Notes: generated by a model not told the origin, from the sequence alone. A stretch of DNA of 64,000 nucleotides from JAEZAA01 sp964514485 (GCA_964514485.1 CAZEWG010000014.1:6936-70935), one strand, 5' to 3'; shown: positions 27,544 to 36,235, counted from the stretch's first letter. Made by a program: numbers and translations.

Positions 27544-28557
27544 ATGACTTCAGTCAAAGCTATTTATATTCCCCCCAAGGGAGGTCTGGACAAGATCAGC
27601 GTGGAGACTTGTCCCGTTGTGCCCCCAGCTGCCGGCGAAATCACGGTACGCATCCGTGCCAGCTCCCTCAACTTTCATGACTATGGTGTAGTGACGGGCA
27701 TGATGGGGCCGCAGGAAAAGCGTATCCCCATGTCGGACGGTGCCGGGGAAGTCACGGCCGTTGGCGAAGGCGTGACCGAGTTTCAGGTGGGAGATCGGGT
27801 AGTCAGCACCTTCTTTCCCGATTGGCAAAATGGCGAATTCACCCAGGATGGTTTCAGCCGGGTTCCCGGTGACGGTATAGACGGCTTTGCCCGGGAACAA
27901 GTCACCATGCCGGCCACGGCTTTTACTCACATCCCTGACGGCTACACGGATGCGGAGGCGGCCACTTTGACCACGGCGGGTCTAACGGCATGGCGCGCGC
28001 TGATGGTCGATGGTGACTTGAAGCCAGGCGAAACGGTTTTGGTGCAGGGCACCGGTGGCGTGTCTGTGTTTGCACTTCAATTCGCCCGTATGGCAGGCGC
28101 TCAAGTGATTGCCACTTCATCAAGTGATGAGAAACTGGAGCGCATGGCGGAACTAGGCGCCAGTCACCTGATCAATTACAAGAAGGATCCGGAATGGGGT
28201 AAAACCGTCCGGAAGATCACCAATGGCCGGGGCGTGGATCACGTCATCGAGGTTGGCGGCCCCGCTACCCTGCTCCAGTCCATGATCGCCGCCCGAATTG
28301 GCGGTCACATCGCCTTGATCGGCGTCTTGAGCGGCATCGACGCGGCGTTGCCGGTGCCACTGGCTTTAGGTCGCCAACTCAAGTTACAGGGCCTGATCGT
28401 GGGCAGCCGCCAGCACCAGAAGGAGATGATTCGCGCCATTGAAGCCAATGGCATGCGCCCGATTATTGATCGTCACTTTCCCCTGGAACAGATCGCCGAC
28501 GCGTTCCGCTATCAAGAAAGCCACAAGCACTTCGGCAAGATCTGCCTCGATATCTAG
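27544..28557 (+). CDS. zinc-independent medium-chain dehydrogenase/reductase (quinone-oxidoreductase-like)
   Basis: Predicted NAD(P)H-dependent oxidoreductase, 337 residues from the ATG at 27544, which has AGGAG at 6-base spacing. An earlier in-frame ATG at 27502 lacks such a site. The N-terminal GroES-like domain has SLNFHDYGVVTG and SDGAGEVTAVGEGV; the catalytic and structural zinc ligands of alcohol dehydrogenases are absent. The Rossmann domain starts LVQGTGGVSVFALQFA. The substrate is unknown; position next to peroxidase and catalase genes hints at quinone or aldehyde detoxification. Confidence 0.88.
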   Translation: MTSVKAIYIPPKGGLDKISVETCPVVPPAAGEITVRIRASSLNFHDYGVVTGMMGPQEKRIPMSDGAGEVTAVGEGVTEFQVGDRVVSTFFPDWQNGEFTQDGFSRVPGDGIDGFAREQVTMPATAFTHIPDGYTDAEAATLTTAGLTAWRALMVDGDLKPGETVLVQGTGGVSVFALQFARMAGAQVIATSSSDEKLERMAELGASHLINYKKDPEWGKTVRKITNGRGVDHVIEVGGPATLLQSMIAARIGGHIALIGVLSGIDAALPVPLALGRQLKLQGLIVGSRQHQKEMIRAIEANGMRPIIDRHFPLEQIADAFRYQESHKHFGKICLDI

Positions 28558-28572
28558 GCCGGGACTTTCAGC

Positions 28573-28602
28573 GGGCCATTCGGGACGTTTCCCGGATGGC
28601 CC
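28573..28602. terminator. bidirectional hairpin between convergent dehydrogenase and catalase genes
   Basis: Arms GGGCCATTCGGGA and TCCCGGATGGCCC pair at 12 of 13 positions plus one G-T wobble, with a CGTT loop. No T-run follows on either side, so it may act as a transcript-end stabiliser rather than a classical terminator. Confidence 0.6.
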
Positions 28603-28637
28603 CCTGCTCCTAGCATTCCCCACAACAGGAAGCGGTT

Positions 28638-30323
28638 TTACTGGGGTGCATTGGGAAGCCGGCCCTCCAACACTTCCTCAGCCTTGGCCTGATAGTTGTG
28701 CACGGAACTGGTCCACTTGCCCCACACAGTTGGATCAATCCGGTCGCCATTTTTTCCCAGTTGCTTAAGACGCTGCTGGTCCTCCCCGGTGAGTACCTGA
28801 CGGGGCAGCGGCTCCAGATGACGCACATCGTCAGCACTCAGGCCAATCATCTGCCCGACACGAGCGCCATAGTCGTCGTGGATGAGAAACAGGTGCCACA
28901 GCATACGCTCCTGCACATCCCGCTCACACTGATTCAAGGCATCGCCAATATTCTTCACCAGATCGTCCCGTTCCCAGTCCATCATGGTGTTATATCGGCC
29001 CCGTGCCTGTACATAGTCGTTACGCCGCTCAATCACGGATCGGGTCAGTTGCCCGCGGATTTCCGGAGGGTTGTTGGGCGGTTCATCGGGTGCGGTCCGA
29101 AGGCCCCGATGAATACTGGGCTCATAGTTGACGTGGGGGTTTTGATCCGGCGGGATGTCCCGATAGTAGGACATCTGCCCGCCCATTTGGTTGGTCTGTT
29201 GTCTGGATTGCTTCGGCCGGTTGATCGGCAATTGCAGATAGTTGGGCCCCACCCGATAGCGCTGGGTATCGGAATACGAAAAGGTACGCCCCACCAGCAT
29301 TTTATCGTCCGAAAAATCGAGACCATCCACCAGAACCCCGGTTCCCATGGCGATCTGCTCATTCTCATTGAAGAAGTCACTGACATTCCGGTTCAGTGTC
29401 ATTACCCCCACGTGCCGAAGCGGGAACAGATCTTCCGGCCAGATTTTGGTGTCATCCAGAGGGTCCCACTCCAGTTCCGGGTGATCATGGTCCTCCATGA
29501 TCTGCACGTACAAATCCCACTGGGGGTAGTTTCCTTTTTCGATGGATTCATACAGATCCTTGGAGGCAGACCCCAAATCATGGGCCTGAACCTTCGCCGC
29601 TTCGGCGGCGGTTAGGCTTGCCACCCCGCAACGGGGCATGAAGTGATATTTCACCAGGCAGGTATCACCCTGAGCATTGACCATTTTATAGGTGTTCACC
29701 CCAAAGCCTTCCATGTGCCGGTAACTGGCCGGGATTCCCCGGGGGCTGAACAGGTGCGTCAGCATGTGCATGGATTCCGGCGTTTGACTCATGAAGTCAA
29801 AGATGCGATTCGGCTCCTGTCGGAAGGTCACCGGATCCGGCTTCAGAGAATGGATAACGTCCGGGAACTTAATGGCATCTCGAATAAAGAAGATGGCCAG
29901 ATTATTTCCCACCAGATCCCAGTTACCTTCTTCCGTATAGAATTTCACCGCAAAGCCCCGAGGGTCCCGGGCCACTTCCGAAGAGTCACGACCACCAATC
30001 ACCGTTGAAAAGCGGATTGCCAAAGGCGTCTTTTTACCCGGCTCCTGAAACAATTTGGCACGTGTGTATTTGGAAGCCGGCTCGTCACCAATCTTGCCGG
30101 TCGCCTCCAGCTCGCCGTAGCAGACAAATCCCCGCGCATGTACCACCCGCTCCGGTATCCGCTCCCGGTCAAAATGGCTGATTTTTTCCAGGAAATGATA
30201 ATTCTCCAACGTGGCTGGCCCACGGCTACCCACGGTTCGCTGGGATTGGTTGTTGTAGATGGGGTGCCCTTGCTGATTGGTCAGAATCGGCTCCCGAGCG
30301 CCCTGGTCTTTAGACTCGCTCAT
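28638..30323 (-). CDS. second catalase, clade 1-like, 561 aa
   Basis: Haem catalase distinct from the katB-like one. Catalytic His in RIPERVVHARGFVCYGE, Asn in LVGNNLAIFFIRDA, and haem Tyr in RTFSYSDTQRYRVG are intact. The segment after the catalytic His reads GFVCYG where most small catalases have GAGAHG/GAGAFG. The C-terminus is longer than the clade 3 enzyme by about 70 residues and has no flavodoxin-like domain. GGGAGG precedes the ATG at 30323. It lies 22 bases downstream of an ankyrin gene, so ankyrin comes first here, opposite to the katB module. Confidence 0.95.
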   Translation of the reverse strand: MSESKDQGAREPILTNQQGHPIYNNQSQRTVGSRGPATLENYHFLEKISHFDRERIPERVVHARGFVCYGELEATGKIGDEPASKYTRAKLFQEPGKKTPLAIRFSTVIGGRDSSEVARDPRGFAVKFYTEEGNWDLVGNNLAIFFIRDAIKFPDVIHSLKPDPVTFRQEPNRIFDFMSQTPESMHMLTHLFSPRGIPASYRHMEGFGVNTYKMVNAQGDTCLVKYHFMPRCGVASLTAAEAAKVQAHDLGSASKDLYESIEKGNYPQWDLYVQIMEDHDHPELEWDPLDDTKIWPEDLFPLRHVGVMTLNRNVSDFFNENEQIAMGTGVLVDGLDFSDDKMLVGRTFSYSDTQRYRVGPNYLQLPINRPKQSRQQTNQMGGQMSYYRDIPPDQNPHVNYEPSIHRGLRTAPDEPPNNPPEIRGQLTRSVIERRNDYVQARGRYNTMMDWERDDLVKNIGDALNQCERDVQERMLWHLFLIHDDYGARVGQMIGLSADDVRHLEPLPRQVLTGEDQQRLKQLGKNGDRIDPTVWGKWTSSVHNYQAKAEEVLEGRLPNAPQ

Positions 30324-30345
30324 AAAAAACCTCCCTACTTTTCTC

Positions 30346-30873
30346 TCACCGAGCGAGACGCTCCGCCGCCTCGTCCGCTCCCATCATTCGTGCCAGCAAC
30401 GCGGCAGTCATCCCCTCTCTGGACTGAATGCCGGGGTCCGCGCCCTGCTCGATCAGCCAGTCAATCATGGGCATCCGCGCAAACATCGCGGCGTACATCA
30501 AGGGTGTTTTGCCGTCTTCACCGCAACCGTTCACCTCAGCCCCACCCGACAGTAACGCTCGCCCGGTCTCCACGTCGCCCTTGAAAGCGACTGCCTGAAG
30601 GGGTGTCTGACCGCGGTCGTTGACCAGTTCCGGGTCGGCACCAAAGCTCAGCAGCACTCTCACCAGATCCGCCTGTCCGTGATAGGCCGCCAGCATCAAC
30701 AGGCTATTCCCCTTTTCATCCCGAAGATTCGGCACCAGCCCCATGTGCAGCAAACGCTCGACCTGCTCACTGTCACCGGAGCGCACCACTTGAAATAATT
30801 GCTGAACCATTCGGTAGGATTCATCATCCAGCTCAGGCCGGTGCTGAACCTCCTTTTGTAAGGCCATCGCCAC
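30346..30873 (-). CDS. ankyrin-repeat protein upstream of the second catalase
   Basis: 175 residues with four ankyrin repeats (GNSLLMLAAYHGQADLVRVL, GQTPLQAVAFKGDVETGRAL, GKTPLMYAAMFARMPMIDWL, GMTAALLARMMGADEA). It is clearly homologous to the AnkB-like protein at 23912-24454: the repeats GQTPL and GKTPLMYAAMF are shared in the same order. No signal peptide. Probably translated with the catalase 22 bases downstream and acting as its partner, by analogy with AnkB. Confidence 0.88.
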   Translation of the reverse strand: MAMALQKEVQHRPELDDESYRMVQQLFQVVRSGDSEQVERLLHMGLVPNLRDEKGNSLLMLAAYHGQADLVRVLLSFGADPELVNDRGQTPLQAVAFKGDVETGRALLSGGAEVNGCGEDGKTPLMYAAMFARMPMIDWLIEQGADPGIQSREGMTAALLARMMGADEAAERLAR

Positions 30874-30927
30874 TCTCCGGAAATTGATCCTTCACGTATG
30901 CTAGGGTTGGCAGAGGGAACTGCAAAG

Positions 30928-30950
30928 GCGGGGCCTGTCAGGCACCCCGC
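30928..30950 (-). terminator. hairpin after the 114-aa coiled-coil gene
   Basis: GCGGGGCCTG pairs with CAGG-CA-CCCCGC (2-base bulge). It lies 20 bases beyond the stop of the gene at 30970. The minus-strand tail CCTTTGC is weak. Confidence 0.4.
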
Positions 30951-30969
30951 TCTTCGCACAGACCGGAGA

Positions 30970-31314
30970 TCACTGAAGCGAGGTGGTTCTCTGCGGCGAT
31001 GTAAAGGTCGAGGCGGCTGCTTGCATTAACAGCTCACCGGCAATGGGAATTTCCAGCCGGGCACACTCCTCCTGCAGGTGCTCGAGCAACTGACGGGCTA
31101 GTTTTTCCTCATGTTCAAGCTGACGCTGAACGGAAAGCTTGATGACCAAGGCTTCCGGGTCAGTATAACCACGGGTTTGAGGGAGCTCTGTTTGCAACAT
31201 TTGTATATCGCGATCAATCTGCTGACGAAATCGCTCCAACTTACTCAAGTAACGGGTGATATCCTCAAGCCGGTCATTCCATTGTTTTGCCTCAACGGGC
31301 CGGGTTTCGCGCAT
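30970..31314 (-). CDS. hypothetical coiled-coil protein, 114 aa
   Basis: The ATG at 31314 (MRETRPVEAKQW) with GGAG 8 bases upstream is preferred over an ATG 17 codons earlier. The product is highly charged and helical (RLEDITRYLSKLERFRQQI, QRQLEHEEKLARQLLEHLQ), so a soluble coiled-coil dimer is likely. It has no signal peptide or membrane segment and I recognise no family. It precedes the ankyrin-catalase unit on the same strand, separated by a hairpin. Confidence 0.6.
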   Translation of the reverse strand: MRETRPVEAKQWNDRLEDITRYLSKLERFRQQIDRDIQMLQTELPQTRGYTDPEALVIKLSVQRQLEHEEKLARQLLEHLQEECARLEIPIAGELLMQAAASTFTSPQRTTSLQ

Positions 31315-31503
31315 TTCTGCTACTCCATACGAGGTTGAACAACACCTTCCTAAAAGGCCCTCCAATTATAAAGATGTCATGGTCGTATGCCTGGGAGATC
31401 ACTCAGGGCGGGGAGTTTCTTCGAAATGAAAGAGTAACAAGCGGTGCAGGCTGCCAGGACTGGCTGATGTGTGAGAGCTTGGCTGGTATGCTGGGGTCCA
31501 AAT

Positions 31504-31549
31504 AAAAAGCCTGCAGTCAGGAAAGCATCTTCCCAAACTGCAGGCTTTT
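31504..31549 (-). terminator. intrinsic terminator of the desaturase operon
   Basis: AAAAAGCCTGCAGT (31504-31517) pairs with ACTGCAGGCTTTT (31537-31549). On the minus strand it is followed by a T-rich tail, 18 bases past the desaturase stop. The outer bases GGGGTC/GACCCC extend the pairing after a short gap. Confidence 0.85.
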
Positions 31550-31566
31550 GTTGACCCCAGGCTCAG

Positions 31567-32670
31567 TTAGGCGGGTACACCATCCTGAACGGAGCGGGAG
31601 GCCGGTTTGCTGGGCAGGGAGTGGCGCAGGATACGGCCGATTACCTGTCCAAACTGACGCCAGATGGAACCGGTATTGTAATGCTGGCCATAGCGGGCAC
31701 AGATTTCCTGCACTTCCTTGGCCATTTCCGCGTAGCGGCGGGCCGGAATTTCCGGAAACATGTGATGCTCGATCTGATGGCTCAGGTTACCGGACATGAT
31801 GTGGAACAGCTTGCCGCCAGTCAGGTTGGAAGAGCCCCTCAGCTGACGAAGATACCAGTGAGCGCGGGTTTCGTTTTCCAGCACGGACTTGGGAAACACC
31901 TCCGCATCCGCCGTGAAGTGGCCGCAGAAAATAATGGTGAAAGTCCACACATTACGAATGCCGTTGGCGACCAGGTTCCCCAGCAGTACCGGCAGGAAGA
32001 AAGGACCAGCCAGCAGCGGAAACACCACATAATCCTTCAGCAGCTGACGGCGGATTTTGCGCCCTACCGGAATAAAGTCTTGTTTCAGCTGGGCCTTGGT
32101 TTTCTTACCCTTGAATACATGGCCCAGACGCAGGTTCTGGATGGCAACGCCCCACTGGAACAGCAGTGCGAACAGAATGCTATAAATCGGCTGGAACAAA
32201 TAACCCGGCTTCCAGCGCTGCTCTGGGAACAGTCGCACCAGTCCATAACCGATATCTTCATCCATTCCGCGGATATTGGTGTAGGTGTGATGGCGGAAGT
32301 TATGGGTTTCACGCCAGTTGTCACTCGTGCCAACAATATCCCACTCGTAGGTTTTACCATTCAAGTGCGGATCCTGCATCCAGTCATACTGACCGTGCAT
32401 GACGTTATGGCCCAACTCCATGTTTTCCAGAATTTTGGAAATACCCAGCAGCAAGGTTCCCAAGATCCAGGCGGGGGGAAAGGCACCGGCAAACAACAGC
32501 ACACGGCCGGCAGCCTCGGTATAGCGCACCGCCTTCACGATCCGACGGATATAGCGAGCGTCTTCTTCGCCCAGGTCCGCCTGGACCCGCGCACGCAGAG
32601 CATCCAGCTCAGCGCCAAATTGATTGAGCTCATCAGTGGAGAGCGTTCTGTTCTGGACTCGTTGAGTCAT
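31567..32670 (-). CDS. membrane fatty-acid desaturase, DesB-like
   Basis: 367-residue membrane di-iron desaturase that introduces a double bond into acyl chains. Three histidine boxes are present: HNVMHG, HNFRHH (with preceding RETH) and HQIEHH near residue 320. Hydrophobic spans lie around residues 55-80, 160-180 and 215-250. It follows an electron-transfer partner gene by 30 bases and is divergent from a FabR/DesT-like repressor, the same layout as desT-desC-desB of P. aeruginosa, which makes acyl-CoA delta-9 desaturation the best guess. Confidence 0.9.
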   Translation of the reverse strand: MTQRVQNRTLSTDELNQFGAELDALRARVQADLGEEDARYIRRIVKAVRYTEAAGRVLLFAGAFPPAWILGTLLLGISKILENMELGHNVMHGQYDWMQDPHLNGKTYEWDIVGTSDNWRETHNFRHHTYTNIRGMDEDIGYGLVRLFPEQRWKPGYLFQPIYSILFALLFQWGVAIQNLRLGHVFKGKKTKAQLKQDFIPVGRKIRRQLLKDYVVFPLLAGPFFLPVLLGNLVANGIRNVWTFTIIFCGHFTADAEVFPKSVLENETRAHWYLRQLRGSSNLTGGKLFHIMSGNLSHQIEHHMFPEIPARRYAEMAKEVQEICARYGQHYNTGSIWRQFGQVIGRILRHSLPSKPASRSVQDGVPA

Positions 32671-32700
32671 TATTCTCAGATCCTTTTTTCTAAATATGTC

Positions 32701-33801
32701 TTACAGGTCGAGCGTTAGGTCGGTCTCAGCACTGCTGATACAGAGTCTGAGGGCCTGATCCGGTTCAGCTTCCGTCTGTCCGGTCATCAAATCCCGAGTA
32801 GTACCGCCCGTTTTGTTGCAAACGCAGGTCTTGCAGATACCCATCCGGCAGCCATAGGCCGGCTGGATACCTTGCTCCTCAAGAGCTTTAAGCAGTGGCT
32901 GCCCCACAGGCACTGTGACAGAGCGGCCCGTGATCGCGAGCTGAACCTGAACGGACTCCGCCGCGCCCCCGCCTTCTCCGCGTTCCACGGTTGCTGGAAG
33001 CGAAAACGCCTCCTCTTTAAACTGCCCCGCTTTTTCTTGCAGTGCGGAACGAACCGCCGCGACAAAGCCCGCGGGGCCACAGGTATAAACCGTTCTTTCC
33101 GCCAGATCAGACACCAGTTGTTCAATCTGCTCCGCGGAAGGTCGCCCGGAAAACTCGCCCTCTAACAGGCTGGCTTCCCGAGTCAAAAAGACATGCACCT
33201 GGAAACCTTGCTGGGCCTCTGCCAGTGCTTTCAGCTCCGCGCCAAAGCACAATTCCGCGCGGGTACGAGCCCAGTAAAGCAGGACGGCATCTTTAGCCCG
33301 TCCCTGGGCGGCCAGAGCACGAACCAGGCTGATCAGCGGGGTAATCCCACTACCGCCTGCGACAAACAGCCACTTGTTACAGCTGCTGTTGGCCAGAGTC
33401 ATTTCCCCAAAGGCCGTGCCCAGCTCAACAACATCCCCCACCTGAGTGCGGGTGCAGAGCTGGGTACTGACCTTGCCCCCTTCCACCCGCTTGACGGTGA
33501 TGGCCACGCGCCGGCCGTTACCTGGAATACTGGTGGGACTGTAGCTGCGGGTCAGCCGCACACCGTCCACTTCCACCGTGACGTTTAGGTGCTGGCCGGG
33601 CTGATACCCTGCAAAGCGCCGGTTAGACTTGAGCACCAGGGTCACGGTGTCCTTCGCTTCCACACGACGGTCGACCACTTTGGCCAAGGTGCGCTCCCAA
33701 GCCAGGGTGGGACTGACCTTACTGGCCCAGAAGTCGAACACATCCGGTGCCACAAAGGATTTGAGCAGTCGGGAGAATGAAAAACGTTGTTGTGAACTCA
33801 C
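32701..33801 (-). CDS. ferredoxin reductase with C-terminal 2Fe-2S domain, DesC-like
   Basis: Supplies electrons to the adjacent desaturase. The 366-residue protein has an FAD domain (RSYSPTSIP), an NAD(P)-binding domain (VAGGSGITPLISLVRAL, YTCGPAGFV) and a plant-type ferredoxin domain with CRMGICKTC plus a later Cys (LCISS). Start is a GTG at 33801 with AAGGTG upstream; the alternative ATG starts are far inside. First gene of the two-gene desaturase operon. Confidence 0.9.
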   Translation of the reverse strand: MSSQQRFSFSRLLKSFVAPDVFDFWASKVSPTLAWERTLAKVVDRRVEAKDTVTLVLKSNRRFAGYQPGQHLNVTVEVDGVRLTRSYSPTSIPGNGRRVAITVKRVEGGKVSTQLCTRTQVGDVVELGTAFGEMTLANSSCNKWLFVAGGSGITPLISLVRALAAQGRAKDAVLLYWARTRAELCFGAELKALAEAQQGFQVHVFLTREASLLEGEFSGRPSAEQIEQLVSDLAERTVYTCGPAGFVAAVRSALQEKAGQFKEEAFSLPATVERGEGGGAAESVQVQLAITGRSVTVPVGQPLLKALEEQGIQPAYGCRMGICKTCVCNKTGGTTRDLMTGQTEAEPDQALRLCISSAETDLTLDL

Positions 33802-33836
33802 GAGGCAACACCTTACCTATTGCTTAGCGACCTTAT

Positions 33837-33891
33837 TATACACATGTATATACAAGCGTCATCAGTATACTTACTAAAATTTGACGTATAC
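33837..33891. promoter_or_regulatory. palindromic operators between the desaturase operon and its TetR-family repressor
   Basis: The 125-base divergent spacer contains TATACA-CA-TGTATA (33837-33850) and two GTATAC hexamers followed by TT (33865-33870 and 33886-33891) exactly 21 bases apart, two helical turns. AT-rich bases between them probably hold the -10 elements. Such an arrangement fits binding of the DesT/FabR-like protein, although the sequence is not the published FabR or DesT operator. Confidence 0.5.
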
Positions 33892-33926
33892 TTGTCTGCT
33901 TCACAGTTCAGTCGACCAGTTAACAA

Positions 33927-34613
33927 ATGCAGGACCATGCCAAGCCATTGGATGATCAATCCAATGAAGAAAACAAAAACCCGCCGCGCCCCCATCAAGG
34001 ACGTAAAGCGGTCATCAGCCGTGACGATCTGATCGATGCAGCTCTGAAGCTCATCGGCCCACATCGCAGCATCTCGACGTTGAGCCTGCGTGAAGTGACC
34101 CGGGAAGCCGGTATTGCGCCCAATAGCTTTTATCGCCATTTCCGGGATATGGACGAACTCGCCATCGCCTTGATCGACAAAGCCGGCCGTTCTCTGCGTA
34201 AAATCATTGGTGAAGCCCGTAAACGGGCCAGCCCTGAGCGCAGCGTGGTACGTTCATCCGTTGAAGCCTTTATGGAGCAGCTCAATGGTGAAGAACGGTT
34301 CCTGCATGTGATGTTGCGGGAGGGTACGGTTGGCTCCGATGCCTTCAAGCAGGCCGTGGAACGGGAGCTGAACTTCTTCGAAGAAGAACTCCGCGTCGAT
34401 CTGATCCAACTGGCCGAAACCAATAACACCGGCATCTATGAGCCAGCCCTGGTTGCCAAAGCCATCACGCGTCTGGTGTTTGCCATGGGGGCGACTGCCA
34501 TGGACCTTCCTCTGGAAAAGCGGGCCGAAATCCAGGAACAGATGACCACCATGCTACGAATGATCGTGGTAGGCACTCAAACCATGGCCCAAAGCGACAA
34601 CATACGTCTGTAG
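33927..34613 (+). CDS. TetR-family repressor, FabR/DesT-like
   Basis: 228 residues. The helix-turn-helix region reads STLSLREVTREAGIAPNSFYRHFRD, almost the FabR signature, and the C-terminal ligand domain aligns in style with FabR/DesT (KRASPERSVVRSSVEAF, FLHVMLREGTVG). It probably senses the saturated to unsaturated acyl-CoA ratio and represses the divergent desaturase genes. The N-terminal about 30 residues are an extra polar tail; the ribosome site before ATG 33927 is weak, so a later non-ATG start is possible. Confidence 0.88.
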   Translation: MQDHAKPLDDQSNEENKNPPRPHQGRKAVISRDDLIDAALKLIGPHRSISTLSLREVTREAGIAPNSFYRHFRDMDELAIALIDKAGRSLRKIIGEARKRASPERSVVRSSVEAFMEQLNGEERFLHVMLREGTVGSDAFKQAVERELNFFEEELRVDLIQLAETNNTGIYEPALVAKAITRLVFAMGATAMDLPLEKRAEIQEQMTTMLRMIVVGTQTMAQSDNIRL

Positions 34614-34630
34614 CCCAACGCGCCTTAAAC

Positions 34631-34662
34631 AAAAAAGCCGGGCCACAGCGGGCACGGCTTTA
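34631..34662 (+). terminator. terminator of the FabR/DesT-like gene
   Basis: AAAGCCGGGCC and GGGCACGGCTTT form an imperfect stem flanked by A-run and T-run, 18 bases past the stop. Confidence 0.55.
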
Positions 34663-34750
34663 CTTGAAGGACAGCACAGACGGGGAGAAAGGCAACAATC
34701 CCGAGCGGAGTGCCACCCCAGGAAGGCTTCGATAATCCGCAGGAATTAAT

Positions 34751-35320
34751 TCAACCGGTTAACCTGAAGAAAACTCCCCCGCTCCAGACACCATACCCGC
34801 CCTGCTCCGGCACCTCCTCCACCAGCGTCGCCAGTTCGTAGTAAACGGCACGGGATAACAAGGCCTCCAGCCGCCCTCTCACTAACACATAAGGCGCCGG
34901 CTCCCGGGTTTGCGGGTCTTCTTGCACCCGCAGCGAATGGCTGGCATCAATCCGGACCTCATCCCCCACATTGGTGGTGATATAAAGGTTTTGATCGCGG
35001 CCGGCGCCCTCTTTCCGCAGCCCGACGGCGACAAAGGGTGCGTCCTCTACCTGGATACGCACCTTCTCCACCGGTGTCACCAGATAATACTCGCCATCCT
35101 CTTCCTTGCGCAGAATGGTGGAAAACATCCGTACCACCGCATCCCGCGCCATGGGTTCACCCTGGTAATACCATTGCCCATTGCGCTTGATGACTATATC
35201 GAGGGTTCCACTGAGGGACGGATTCCACTGGTCAACTGGTGGAAGATCCTTGCCCACCATGGTTTCGATATCTTTTAGCAATCGGGCAGGCCCTAACCCA
35301 CCTTTGTCTGTCGGTGCCAT
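34751..35320 (-). CDS. DUF1285 domain-containing protein
   Basis: 189-residue cytosolic protein. DPPVDQWNP-like opening (LPPVDQWNPSLSGTLDIVI), IKRNGQWYYQGEPMAR and YYLVTPVEKVRIQVEDAPF are characteristic of DUF1285. GGAGAG precedes the ATG at 35320. Function unknown. It follows... on the same strand after the radical SAM gene's promoter side: its start lies 28 bases beyond the stop of the radical SAM gene at 35348, so the two are probably co-transcribed. Confidence 0.85.
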   Translation of the reverse strand: MAPTDKGGLGPARLLKDIETMVGKDLPPVDQWNPSLSGTLDIVIKRNGQWYYQGEPMARDAVVRMFSTILRKEEDGEYYLVTPVEKVRIQVEDAPFVAVGLRKEGAGRDQNLYITTNVGDEVRIDASHSLRVQEDPQTREPAPYVLVRGRLEALLSRAVYYELATLVEEVPEQGGYGVWSGGVFFRLTG

Positions 35321-35347
35321 GATCTCTCCTACCTATTGCAAAGATTG

Positions 35348-36235
35348 CTATAAGCCACGAGCCCATTCCGGCCTGAGGCGCACGCTCTCAGGTTGATGAA
35401 TCGCCTGATCCAGTTGGGCCAACATGGCCTGCTTATCGCGACCCAACTCGCCTTTCAACACCAGATAGTTGGAGGCATGGTCGCTGCGAAACACCGTACG
35501 TTCCAGCTCCAGGTGCTCGATAAAAACCCTCATCTCCTGGAACAGCTCCTGCTGTTCCGGCAACTCAAACTCCGGATAGTGACTTCTGATCCGCGCTTCG
35601 CCCATGGGGAAAGTGACCACCAGGGTGGACAAATAGTCCGGTTGGGCTTCATTCATCAACCGGGCACTGTTGATGGCATGTTGCCGGGAGTAGGCCCGCC
35701 CGCCCAGTCCGTTCAAAATCATGACCGAGCTGCGCAGCCCGGCCTGACGGATCTTTTGCAAGGCTTCCAGGCAGCTGGCATAGCTCTCGCCTTTCTGTAC
35801 CTTTTCCAAGACCAGATCATCGCCCGATTCCACGCCCACGTAGAGCAGGTCCAGCCCAAGCTCGCGAAGCTCTTGCAGCTCTTCCACCGTTTTGTTTTTC
35901 AGGTTACGGGGCAAACAGTAGGAAGACACCCGCTCCAGCAGCGGAAAGTGCTCCCGCAATAGCTTCAACAACTCTTTCAGGCGGCGTACCGGTAATACCA
36001 TCGCATCCCCATCCGCCAGGAACACACGGCGTATACCGGGATATGCCTGCTGCATCCGTTGGAGATCCCGCAGGATGTCCTCATCCTTGCGAGCCCGGAA
36101 CTTCTTTTGGGGCTGCGTATACATTTCACAAAACGTACACTGGTTCCAGGAACAACCATTAGTAACCTGGAGAATAAAAGACCGGGCTTCACTGGGAGGC
36201 CGAAACACCGGCTCAATGTACTGCACTGGAAACAT
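35348..36235 (-). CDS. radical SAM protein
   Basis: 295 residues. The iron-sulfur cluster motif reads CSWNQCTFC, C-x4-C-x2-C rather than the usual C-x3-C-x2-C, followed by EMYTQPQKKFRAR. GDAMVLP and GVESGDDLVLEKVQKG mark the SAM-binding TIM barrel. The CxxNxCTFCxMY style is known from a family of radical SAM proteins of uncertain substrate, so the spacing is probably a family feature. AGGAG precedes the ATG. Upstream of the DUF1285 gene and divergent from an aminotransferase. Confidence 0.87.
   Translation of the reverse strand: MFPVQYIEPVFRPPSEARSFILQVTNGCSWNQCTFCEMYTQPQKKFRARKDEDILRDLQRMQQAYPGIRRVFLADGDAMVLPVRRLKELLKLLREHFPLLERVSSYCLPRNLKNKTVEELQELRELGLDLLYVGVESGDDLVLEKVQKGESYASCLEALQKIRQAGLRSSVMILNGLGGRAYSRQHAINSARLMNEAQPDYLSTLVVTFPMGEARIRSHYPEFELPEQQELFQEMRVFIEHLELERTVFRSDHASNYLVLKGELGRDKQAMLAQLDQAIHQPESVRLRPEWARGL

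Noticed and set aside
31366..31503. tRNA or small RNA gene downstream of the terminator hairpin
   Set aside because: No cloverleaf or known RNA core could be recognised.
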